From Zarea fungicola (taxonomy: Eukaryota; Ascomycota; Sordariomycetes; Hypocreales; Cordycipitaceae): a stretch of DNA of 64,000 bases. The notes beneath the pieces were generated by a model. The model saw only the letters and a program-made list of their open reading frames with translations. It was not told the DNA's origin and made no database searches. The DNA is taken from NCBI GenBank assembly GCA_900169235.1, contig FWCC01000112.1, positions 115,257 through 179,256 on the forward strand, read 5' to 3'. This document shows, piece after piece, positions 45,428-54,483 of the stretch (within the stretch, counting starts at the first letter, position 1; every line of letters starts with the position of its first letter). The translations under genes were made by a program, and so were the position numbers.

Positions 45428-46674
45428 CGTGATGGAGTAGCCAAAAGACTTTGATGTTGGTTGGGGTATAAAAAAAAAGAATTAGAAAAAGAAATTAGAA
45501 AAAATAGTGTGGGATTGAATGGTCTGTTGGAATGGTTGTTGATTTGACTCTATTGACTTCCTGTCAAGTGGCAAGATTCGCTTGGGAATTCTCCAAGCCG
45601 AGCCCCGGCCATGAGCTTCTACTTATACCTCACCTCTCTCCCTTGCCTCTTTTGTTCCGAGGCGCTGTTTTTCGGCCAGAGACTTCCGGCCTCCTTCTAC
45701 GACTTGCGATGGCATGTTTCATTATGCCTTGGTGGAATGCTCTGCCGTGTGTGATTCAGGCAACATGACCAAAGTGCGGCCTTGTCTTGGACCGTGCTTG
45801 ACGAATCGCATCGACATTTTCTCAGCCTTTCACTATAAACAGCCCCAGAAGAGCATTTCACAACGCTATGCGCGGCTGCACTCAAACATTTTCATAAGTC
45901 AGCTTCTTCGCTATAGCTTGTAGCGACTTGTAAAGGCTTCCAATGGCCAAAGACATCGTCTCGTAGCTACAAACCAACATTTCGCACACAACGTCGTCGT
46001 ATTTATATACCTAGTTGGCTTAGTATGAGCCTCCTGTGCAAATTATTCCCATTGGAATACGAGAAACTCACCATCTCAACGCGACACCTAGTTTTGAGAC
46101 TGGGCACGTTATGCAGTAACAGCCTTCAAGACACACAGAGCAGAAACGATGTGCGGACACAGAAATGTCAAGCAGAGTAACAGATGAGTTGAGTCGATTC
46201 TATACGGTTATTCTTTAGATTTTCCACCAATAATTTTCTTTCTAGGCTGATGCGCTGTAGGATATGTTTTCCGTACCTGTAGATGCACCCGCTACATACA
46301 TTATGTAGTGCTCACAACCGCGGCTCTCACCGTCGTGACCACGATACTCTCCAGCAGAAAAGAACACTAGCAAAGGTAGTTTTCTTGGCGCCTTGATAAT
46401 AACTCATATAATATAGGTCACCCGTTGCAGTGAGCACGTATTGTGGTGGGGAGGGCACAGGGACATATAGGCAACAGCCTGAAGGATTCAAAATTCACGG
46501 TCATGTTCCCGCCTTGAGGCCACCACTGCGACAAGCAATCGTCACCAATTTCTCTATAAAAGACGTCACTTTGTTCATCATGAAGATTTATCAGTCAATT
46601 TTATAATACAAGTCGATAAACTACTTTTACAGTATATGTATATATATTCCCAATCCTCGTCTGCAAATCTCACC
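45428..46674. promoter_or_regulatory. Divergent upstream region of the Gly-rich preproprotein and histone-fold genes
   Basis: Small frames only (for example 45532-45768 plus). On the histone-fold side a clear CTATAAAAGA lies at about 46553-46562, some 115 bp before the ATG, indicating a regulated promoter. Confidence 0.45.
46553..46562 (+). promoter_or_regulatory. TATA box of the histone-fold gene
   Basis: CTATAAAAGA, about 115 bp before the chosen ATG. Confidence 0.5.
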
Positions 46675-48171
46675 ATGACTGAACAACCAACACCAACGCC
46701 TCATTCCACCTTTACCGTGTCATCGGGATGCCTCTGCTACGGAGACCTGCACAATATGTACCACGGCATGACCGTGCCGACGCAGCCCTTTCCCAGCGCC
46801 GTAGAGCGGCACCCGGGCGGCACGGTCAAGGCCCAGATTCTGCAGTACAACACGGCCGCCCTGAACGGGACCTGGCGCGCCTACGAGCTCGTCAACACGT
46901 CGTCCGAGAAGTGCACTGCCTGGTTCGTGTGCCACGACAGCGTGGACCCGGTGCCGGAGGTGGACAAGATCCTCCGGGTGTCGGGCTCGCCGTACGAAAA
47001 CGACCGCGGGAGCCAGTGGCACTGCGACGAGACGGTGCGAGAGGGCGTGCTGCCCATCAACCGCTACGACTGGGGCTACTACGACAGGCGCTGCGAGGAC
47101 AAGGTCCCTGTTCTGGCGGGCGGCGACGATTTTGTCGGCGTCTACATGAGCCTGGGGCTCGTCGACCATTCGCACGCTGAGGAGTATATCCGTCTGTGGC
47201 AAGGCCTGCCGGATCGGCAGCGAGAGTCGCAACCCCACGGCCTGTGGATGGGCGTGCCGGAAGAGTACATGTTTGGCCGCTTCGGCTTCACCGACGACCA
47301 CGAGGCGGCGCGGTCGTTTCTGTGGTTCACGGGCGACACAAACTTTGCGTTTACGGCGTTTGCGGGCATGGAGACGACGAAAACGCTGCGCGTGTTTGAG
47401 ACCGAGGAGGACTGGATGAGCAGAATTCTGCGCGAGGGCCGCGACATGCAAGGCCTAGAGCTGCTTCAGCCCGCGGCGCTCGAGCAGCAGTTTTTTCGGC
47501 GCATCGAGGCTCCTCCCGAGAGCGAGCTGCGCGGTCCGTACCCCGCCGCAGAGTACATTATGGATGCGCAGGACGCGCACCACATGGTGGCGGCCACGAC
47601 GACGCATGTGCAGCTTAGTGCCTATTGGAGGGGCGCGTGTCTGGAGGTTCTCAACGAGGCGATGATGAGCTTCCTCGACGTACTTGCGACGGTGACCTCG
47701 ATTGGTGGGCCCGGCGCTGATGAGACTGGCGTCGTCGTCGTCGGAATAGAGTCTGTCGCCGCGTGGCTTTTTCCCGAGCATGGCAACGAGAACACAGTCG
47801 ACGGGTGGATGCATGAAAAGATGGTGCGTCCCAAACCGACAGCCATGACGAGTAGAGTGGCCTTTGCGGACAGGATTACCGCCTTCCTCAAGTCGAGAGC
47901 CGGCAGCAGCGACAATCGCAGCCTCGTCGGCATGTTGAGGGTCGTGGGCTTCGCCGAGGGCTTGGCGGCGGCCATGGAGTATCTGTGCTTTGAAATACTG
48001 GAATTGGCTGGCAACTGCGCGGGGGATAACTACCGCAAAGGTGCCATTGTGCCACAGGACATTCGAAGGACCATTCTAAACGACGCAGGACTGATGGCCA
48101 AGGTTGGGTGCTCGAGGGTATTTTGGAAGGGCGGCTCGCAGGGGTGGGTTGATGCCAGCCAGGAGGTTTGA
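46675..48171 (+). CDS. Protein with unknown N-terminal domain and C-terminal H2B-H2A-like histone-fold doublet
   Basis: Intronless, 498 residues. I chose the ATG at 46675 in ACCATGA context; an in-frame ATG at 46636 would add 13 residues. Residues 1 to about 295 form a domain I do not recognise, rich in W, Y, C and acidic residues. Residues about 392-478 closely follow histone H2A: AFADRITAFLK for the first helix region, then LAAAMEYLCFEILELAGNCAGDN against the H2A LAAVLEYLxAEILELAGNAARDN, then IVPQDIRRTILNDAGL against IIPRHLQLAIRNDEEL. Residues about 305-375 look H2B-like (LNEAMMSFLDVLA, then IESVAAWLFPE against REIQTAVRLILPGEL), a weaker match. The basic histone tails are absent. So the protein may carry its own H2A-H2B-like dimer. 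The role is unknown. Confidence 0.72.
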   Translation: MTEQPTPTPHSTFTVSSGCLCYGDLHNMYHGMTVPTQPFPSAVERHPGGTVKAQILQYNTAALNGTWRAYELVNTSSEKCTAWFVCHDSVDPVPEVDKILRVSGSPYENDRGSQWHCDETVREGVLPINRYDWGYYDRRCEDKVPVLAGGDDFVGVYMSLGLVDHSHAEEYIRLWQGLPDRQRESQPHGLWMGVPEEYMFGRFGFTDDHEAARSFLWFTGDTNFAFTAFAGMETTKTLRVFETEEDWMSRILREGRDMQGLELLQPAALEQQFFRRIEAPPESELRGPYPAAEYIMDAQDAHHMVAATTTHVQLSAYWRGACLEVLNEAMMSFLDVLATVTSIGGPGADETGVVVVGIESVAAWLFPEHGNENTVDGWMHEKMVRPKPTAMTSRVAFADRITAFLKSRAGSSDNRSLVGMLRVVGFAEGLAAAMEYLCFEILELAGNCAGDNYRKGAIVPQDIRRTILNDAGLMAKVGCSRVFWKGGSQGWVDASQEV

Positions 48172-48964
48172 GAAGACAAGAACAAGGTAATCCATCAGCC
48201 ACATGCCCATTGAAGAATATGTAGAGGCTACGATTCCCGATACTTGATAGCTGGGTTCTTTCTGCAGCTTTCCTTGGCTGATTTAAGCATCTTTTTCAAT
48301 CCTCTCCTCAATATGACTTTAACTCTTTATTTTCAAATGTTTATCCATGCAAAACGTTTTTGCAATTCTTTTTTATTCATTTTCTCATGTTCTATAAGGA
48401 TATCGTAGTGACGCGAGTCAAAGTGTAGTGCATAAATGCTGATGAGCTGCCGTCTAAACCAAAAAGTCAGAAAATCGAGGGACAGCATAACGGTACATGG
48501 CCATTTCTACAACATCCGTCTTCCATTTCGTTCAAGTCTTTCTTGTTGGTTCCAATCTTGTTACAACTCTAAAGATTGTCTCTAAAGATTGTCCCGCAGT
48601 GGGAATTCGTGTGTTCCTGTATAAATGAATATTCTCGTGTAAATATCTCCCAAAACATGAAGATATCGATAAAAAAAGAATAGAAAGCAAAAATCAAAGC
48701 CGACAGAATATGCCCTGTTTTAATTTTTTTGGTCCTTTTCTTTGACTGCCCAGTTTACGTCCCCTTTTTTTGATGGCCCGGCTACGGTGTGTAGAAGTCG
48801 AGTCTTGCGTGGTTTAAACAAACCCAACGATATAATGAAATCCCTGCCTTGGTGTGGCAGGGAATTGGTTTCGTACTCTGCATGGAAATAACTGAATGAA
48901 ATGATGTAAAAAACCAGCGTCCACAATGTGCCCGTGACAAAGACTCTGGCAGGTGTTCAAGAGC
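48172..48964. other. Convergent intergenic region
   Basis: 3' ends of the histone-fold gene and the PRPP synthetase gene. A 13-bp direct repeat (TCTAAAGATTGTC, about 48567-48593) is present. No gene is supported. Confidence 0.5.
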
Positions 48965-50354
48965 CTAGTCGTGCTGGAACAAGACGCTGATGGACTCGCC
49001 GTGGTGGACACGACGGATGGCCTCTGCGAAAACGGCGCTAATGTCAATAACTTCAAGCTTGGGGCAGGCGCGGCAGTGTTCCGTCTGCGGTACCGAGTTG
49101 GTGACGAGAATCTTGTCAATGGCGGAGGCATTGATACGGGCAATGGCATCGCCGCTAAAGACACCGTGGGTCAGCAGGGCGTACACCCGGACGGCACCCT
49201 CACGCTTGAGGAGCTTGGCAGCACGGGTAATGGTGTTGGCCGTGTCACCAAGATCGTCGACGAGGATGCAGATGCGGTTGGCAACGTCACCAACAAGCAT
49301 CATGCTGGCGTTGCGCTGCTCGGTAAACTTGATGGGACGGCGTTCCTGTAAAAGGCTGTGAGTTTTGAATCGCAAAGCAAGCGACAATTCATGTTACCTT
49401 GTGGATGAGAGCAAAGTCCATGTTGAGACTGTCGGCAATGGCAGTGGCACGCTTGGCACCACCGGCATCCGGGGACACGACCACGGCCTCCTTATAGCCG
49501 GGGATGTGCTGGCGGATGTAGTTTTGCAGCAGGGGCTTCCCGTAGAGGTTGTCGACGGGAATGTCAAAGAAGCCCTGGTATTGGGGGTCGTGGAGATCCA
49601 TGGTGATGATGTGATCGGCGCCGGCGCAGGTGAGGAGGTCGGCGACAAGAGTGCCGGCCTGGGCGACCCACTGCTTGTAGCCGGGCTTGGCGTGAAAGGC
49701 GTTGGCGACGCCGGGCTTCTCGTAGTCGTGGGTGGTGAAGCTGCGCTGGGAGGAGACGGAGCCCTCGGCGGTGTGGTGGCCGCGGGCGTGGGAGGTGAGG
49801 CTGGCGCCGCTGTCGGTGCGCTTGGTCGGGGAGAAGTAGTCGGCGGGGTTCTCTGGCCGGTCTTGCGAGACGCTGCTCTTGGCAAGCTTCTCCGCGAGGC
49901 CGTTGACGCCATTGCCGAGACCACTGCTCCTGGGGCCGCCGGGTCGGGGTGTGGCGGGGACGCTCTCAAAGGTGTAGTCGTGTCTCTGGCCGTTGCCGTT
50001 GGAACCAGCCTCGGCAGACCGTGAGAGGGGGGCGCCGGCCTTGTTGTAGGGCCAGTCGGGCTGGCGAGAGTAGGGGAAGAGGGGGACGACGGCGGTGACA
50101 CGCTTGGCGGAGCCGGTTTTGCATGCCGAGATCATGATGCAGAGGTCAATGAGGTTGTCATTGACATTGCCGGAGCCGGACTGGACAATGTAGACATCTT
50201 TGCCGCGGACCGAGTCCTGGATCTCGCAACGGCTTTCACCGCCTGAGAATTTGCTGAGGATGCGGTTGCCAGGGGGGATGCAGAGGATGTTGCCGATGCT
50301 GTCGGTGAGTTCGGGGTGGGAGTTGCCGCCAAGGAGGACAATGTTGCGGACCAT
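48965..50354 (-). CDS. Ribose-phosphate pyrophosphokinase (PRPP synthetase) with large insertion
   Basis: Two exons, 50354-49398 and 49345-48965 (52-nt intron), give 445 residues. It catalyses ribose 5-phosphate plus ATP to PRPP plus AMP, feeding purine, pyrimidine, histidine, tryptophan and NAD synthesis in the cytosol. The core is standard: [49 protein letters not shown], and the PRPP loop [13 protein letters not shown] in exon 2. About 120 residues of Ser/Pro/Gly-rich sequence (about 102-225) interrupt the core between the FPYSRQ and PGYKQW segments. A comparable insertion is known in yeast Prs1-type subunits, so this is probably that paralogue. It diverges from the RPC9 gene. Confidence 0.93.
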
Positions 50355-51492
50355 GGCTTGGTGGTGGTTATGCGGGAATCGGCCGTGCGTTGATTGTTGG
50401 CTGGTTTGGCGGTCACAAGAGTGCTAGGAAAGAAGCACAAAAACTGGCAGAAGAAAATTTCCGTCTTGTATCAAATAAATGGTAAAAGATGGCTGTGCAG
50501 TTATTTGATGGCACAATGTCGGAAAAGCAATACAGTGGACGACGTTATGGCCTTTACCGAAGAACGCCTTTTTTTTCGTCGTCGTTTCCTGCTTCACACC
50601 GATTGCGGACCAGACTAGGTCAATCACGCGACGCAGCTCGGAGAGGGTAGGAAAAGACGGAAAAGAATGTCGGATGGAACAAGTCGTCGCAATGGGCAAG
50701 CTTGGTCAAGACCAGCAGGCGCAGCGGGATGGCTAAGAAGCTTTGGGGATGGCGGGTGGTAATTGTTAGAGCAGCATCATGATGAATATAAAAGAAAGGG
50801 AAGGAAAAAATCGGCGAGGCAAAAAAAAAGTTTGGAGACGTCAAACGGTCTGAGTCAAGTTTGCTGGTTGCGTCCCCGCGCCGCGCTGCTCCCCGCCAGT
50901 GCTTCCTGCAGGCTCTCCAGGCTCTCCAGGCTCTCCAGGCCCTCCAAGCCCTCCAAGCCCTCCAAGCCCCTCCTTTTCAGTGGTGCATGCATACTGGTAC
51001 TGTGCAGGTGCGAGAAAAATCATCTTGGTGGGGTAAGTTTAGCTTTTATTACGATGCACGTCATTGGCTACCGATGGTGAATTCCTTAAAAAGACTAATA
51101 ATAAGACGTGACAGGTGCAATGGTTCAGGCGCTTTTAGTGCCTCAATCCGCTAAGCCTCGCTGCAGCCCTGGAAGAACGCACGCTGGAAGCCTCGCTGCA
51201 GCCCCAAGTTGGCCTGTAGATTTGCCGCTGCAGGTGCTGCAGATGTTGCAGGTGCTGTGGTGCCAGCCAGCTGCTTATTACGTACACAGTTCCCCGCTGC
51301 TGATTGGCGGGCCAGCAGAGCTTCCATTTTGCTGTTGGCCAGCCAAGAAAAAAAAAAGTTGGACAAGCTTCCCATCCAGTTCATCTGTGTCCGAGTGTCG
51401 CGATCAAGCTGTGCAACTCTACACCCACACCTCTTTAACTACCTTTGTCGTCTCGCGGCCAACTCGCATCTTCACAAGCAACACCCGCCACC
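50355..51492. promoter_or_regulatory. Divergent promoter region of PRPP synthetase and RPC9
   Basis: About 1.1 kb. It carries a 9-bp minisatellite at 50909-50968 and several CTGCAG/TGCAGG words between 51160 and 51260. No gene is supported despite overlapping short frames. Confidence 0.5.
50909..50968 (+). repeat. 9-bp minisatellite, six and a half copies
   Basis: Three units of CAGGCTCTC, one CAGGCCCTC, then CAAGCCCTC twice and a partial unit. The gradient of variants indicates stepwise duplication. It lies in the shared PRPP synthetase/RPC9 upstream region. Confidence 0.85.
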
Positions 51493-52053
51493 ATGAAAAT
51501 TATCGAAGCCCAGGCCGCTGTCCTCTCCAACTTTGAAGTCTACCAGCATGTCGCCGACCAAACGGCCAGCTACAAGAAAATCAAGCGTCGCGGTCCTCCC
51601 AATCTAGAAACTGTTGCTCGTGAAGTATGTTAATATTTCCTGAATTTTTACTTTTTATTTCATCTTTCTTTTTATCTCGTTTTATTTTACTTTTTTATTA
51701 TTATTACTATTTGGCTAATCTAATACCAGCTGCTTCAATATCTACGCACCACTCCCAGCCCGCTCAGCCAGGTCCCCATCACCTACACCCCCTCCTGCAT
51801 CAAGGACCTCATCCAGCAGCTCCAGCCCTTTGAGCTCTCCAAGGGCGAAGTCGTCATGATTCTCAACCTCCGACCCGCCTCCGTCGCCGCCCTCAATACC
51901 GTCCTCGAAGACATGGGCGATCGATACACCGAGACCCAGCAGGAGGACATTGTCACCATCATCGCAAACGTCCTCGGCCAGCTTGACTCGCCCCCGCCGC
52001 AAGAGGCTGCCGAAGGAGACGCCGAGATGCAAGATGCCACCGAGGCTGCTTGA
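51493..52053 (+). CDS. RPC9: RNA polymerase III subunit RPC9 (Rpc17/CGRP-RCP family)
   Basis: Two exons, 51493-51624 and 51730-52053, give 151 residues, near the usual 120-160. The N terminus (MKIIEAQAAVLSNFEVYQHV) is the family's opening helix, and the HRDC-like helical domain follows, with LSKGEVVMILNLRPAS and LEDMGDRYTETQQEDIVTII typical of Rpc17. It forms the Rpc17-Rpc25 stalk of RNA polymerase III, needed for initiation at tRNA and 5S genes. The C-terminal tail is acidic. The ATG has a good ACCATGA context. Its stop is only 38 bp from the stop of the convergent Rho gene, so the 3' UTRs probably overlap. Confidence 0.9.
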
Positions 52054-52091
52054 GCTCCGCAGTATACAAGTTATTCTGCCCCTCTGGCTCC

Positions 52092-52795
52092 TCATTGAAT
52101 GGTGCAGCCGCCCTCGCTTTGCCCACCCGCCGCCGTGGTTTGCTTGACCGCCGTGGCACAGATGTCCTCAAACGCGAGCTTGACGAGCTCACCCGTCACC
52201 GCCGAGCACTCGACATACCGATCCGCCCGCAGCGTCTGCGCCATCTGATACGCTTCTTGCGGATAAATGATGCCGTTTGGGTCCGTCTCGGACCGGAGAT
52301 CTCGCTTTAGTCCTAAAATGATGATGGGCAGTCCATCAATTCGAGGAAACGCCTTTTTGACCTCGTCAATCCACTGCGTAATACCATTAGCATCTTATCA
52401 AAAATTACGCCAGCCGGGTAGCCTCACATATCGCTTCATGTTGAGCAGGCTGAGCCGCTGGCTTATGTCGTAGCAAATGACAATGACATCGGGATCCAGC
52501 AGACGCCAATTCTCGGGACTTGATGTATCGTGGAATTCCAGGCGATAGCTTTTGGCGGACAAATTGACGTTGAATATAAAGGGCTGGTCAATATCCCGCA
52601 GCAGCGGTATCGGGTTGGTCTTTTCACCAGCACTCAGCCGCCTGTCATTCAGTCAGTCGTGCCGGTTCCATGCCGATTCCGTGAGTACGGTAGATTCCAG
52701 GTCTAGATAGTCAATACATACGATAAAAATGTCGTCTTTCCGCATCGCTCGTCGCCAACCAAGAGAAGCTTGACTGTGTCGGCGTCAATGGACAT
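52092..52795 (-). CDS. Atypical Rho-family small GTPase, CaaX-terminated
   Basis: Three exons, 52795-52722, 52641-52428 and 52373-52092, give 189 residues. The P-loop is intact (GDERCGKT, 14-21). Switch II reads DTSSPENW (63-70) where Rho proteins have DTAGQEDY, so both the glycine and the catalytic glutamine (here P67) are gone. The effector-loop threonine region is also altered (NPIPLLRDI). The base-binding motifs survive as LKRDL and ECSAVTG. The protein ends CTIQ, a CaaX box for prenylation. This predicts a membrane-bound protein that binds GTP but hydrolyses it poorly, as in the Rnd group; that is inference. It is a distinct paralogue from fungal Rho1-4, Cdc42 and Rac. Confidence 0.85.
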
Positions 52796-53547
52796 TTTGT
52801 CTCATTGTGTAAAGTTTGGCTGTGAGGTTTCTATGGTGCCGAGATAAGGTTGTTGCTGCTGATAGGCTTACGCTAGCCGGCCAGATACAGACAATCGGTC
52901 CAGGCTTTGACAAACTAGCAGCGCATCTTGATCTGTTTTGAAATGACGGCCTCTGCATTGGATATATTTGTTTGCCAAAAAAAAAAATTAATTTTCAATA
53001 CAATCTACGGTAGGCTAGTATGATGATGGAGCTGGACAATCAAATCCTTCACCACAATATCTGAGTAACATCAAGGATGAGTGGGAATAGCCAACCTACC
53101 CTACAACAAGAACAAGAACTGAACACAGCTTCAGGATCTCAGCCCGTGCGTCATAAAAAAATTGTAGGTGGTAAGAAAACGCAAAGCAGCTTTGTGTTGT
53201 AACCAGCTTGCACAATGGGATCAAAGCTTCACAACCTCTTCCTTTCGTGGGTTATTCTAGCGGCATCATTGTTTCAACTGGCGCTGGCATCGTGGCCACA
53301 ATTCTGGGTCATGAGTCTCATTCATGATCTCCGTTTACAGACAATGTCTCATTACAGACCTCACTTCCGCACCACTTCTACTTCCCACGAATCTAAACTA
53401 ATAGATAGAATCAACCACGTTAAATTTAACAAAATCCATCATCTATAAAGACGAGCCATACTCTTGCACCTCAGTGTGATATTCATTCAGCACCAAACTC
53501 CTCAACACATCAAACACATTCATCATTAAATACACTCATTATCAAAC
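52796..53547. other. Intergenic region
   Basis: Promoter side of the Rho gene. A 77-codon plus-strand frame at 53215-53448 starts with a hydrophobic leader but has no other support. A CTATAAAGA at about 53442-53450 may serve the next gene. Confidence 0.45.
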
Positions 53548-54108
53548 ATGCTCCTCATGACAGCATCTCCCTTTGAACATTTTCAATCTTCATACACATA
53601 TCAGCCAATCAACTGTGTTTCTATTCACATCAACATGCAATGCACAGTCTGGTCTCAATCACTGTCCAACACCTTCAGCATGTCCTCTCCCACAAACGGC
53701 TTCCCTAACCGCCCGGCCCCCACAATCACTGAGCCACAGCCAAGCGTCCATGGCGGCGGCTCGCCAATCAATTACCACCCCTACACGCCGGTTACTATTT
53801 CAAGTGCCTCGAGCAGTGACATGCCGATACCAATGGACGTGGACATTTCGCCGCCACCACGTCATAATGCCAAGCCAAGCGCCCATGACGTCCGGAATAC
53901 ACTCAGACAGCGACATCGATTGAGAACACGTCAGGAGCGTGGTCAGAAAAAAATGCAATATACGGCGTCACCATGCCAACAGTCGCTCATCGCGGGTCAT
54001 GTCTCGCCAGAAATGATATCGGGCAATGTTTGCCGTTGGAAGTTACAGATGGACTCGGAGTTGCTGGCTCAAGTTATACTGGGCTTATGGGCATACCACA
54101 CAGATTGA
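53548..54108 (+). CDS. Hypothetical protein, Pro/Ser-rich
   Basis: Single open frame of 186 residues preceded by a TATA box about 100 bp upstream. The middle is Pro/Ser-rich and low complexity with an acidic-proline motif (PMDVDISPPP), followed by a strongly basic stretch (RNTLRQRHRLRTRQERGQKK). The last 45 residues look less protein-like, so an unseen intron may exist. Family unknown. Confidence 0.35.
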   Translation: MLLMTASPFEHFQSSYTYQPINCVSIHINMQCTVWSQSLSNTFSMSSPTNGFPNRPAPTITEPQPSVHGGGSPINYHPYTPVTISSASSSDMPIPMDVDISPPPRHNAKPSAHDVRNTLRQRHRLRTRQERGQKKMQYTASPCQQSLIAGHVSPEMISGNVCRWKLQMDSELLAQVILGLWAYHTD

Positions 54109-54483
54109 ATACTGGCTCTGTGAGATGGATAGTTTCGAATAGCTTTAGAAATAAGAGATTTTTGTTTCAAAAATAAATAGGGATAAAATCAAAGTGTAAA
54201 GAGTAAGAGTGAAGCTGTCTTGATAGGCTTGGTGAGATGTCACTCCTAGTAGGGGTATCTGGCTCAATAACCTGAAGCAACCAAGACACGATGCGGAGAT
54301 TGTAGTTATCCAAGACTGTAAAATGGTTTTTTGTTTTTGAACTCTAAACGTAAAAAGTAAATTCCCAGGCCTTCTTCCTTTGGAAACTTTCCATGGCTTT
54401 GCTCGCTCGCCTACTGTTTCATCATCTCATTCACCGGACTTCTTCCGACTAACGCTTCATGTATATGTGAAACTCCATACATC
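54109..54483. other. Convergent intergenic region
   Basis: Short AT-rich stretch between the hypothetical gene and the M61 peptidase gene; nothing recognised. Confidence 0.5.

Noticed and set aside
49365..50024. 219-codon plus-strand frame opposite PRPP synthetase
   Set aside because: Antisense shadow of the low-complexity insertion; Gly/Val/Ala-rich artefact.
53215..53448. 77-codon frame with a signal-like N terminus
   Set aside because: Tail is compositionally random and no homologue is known to me.
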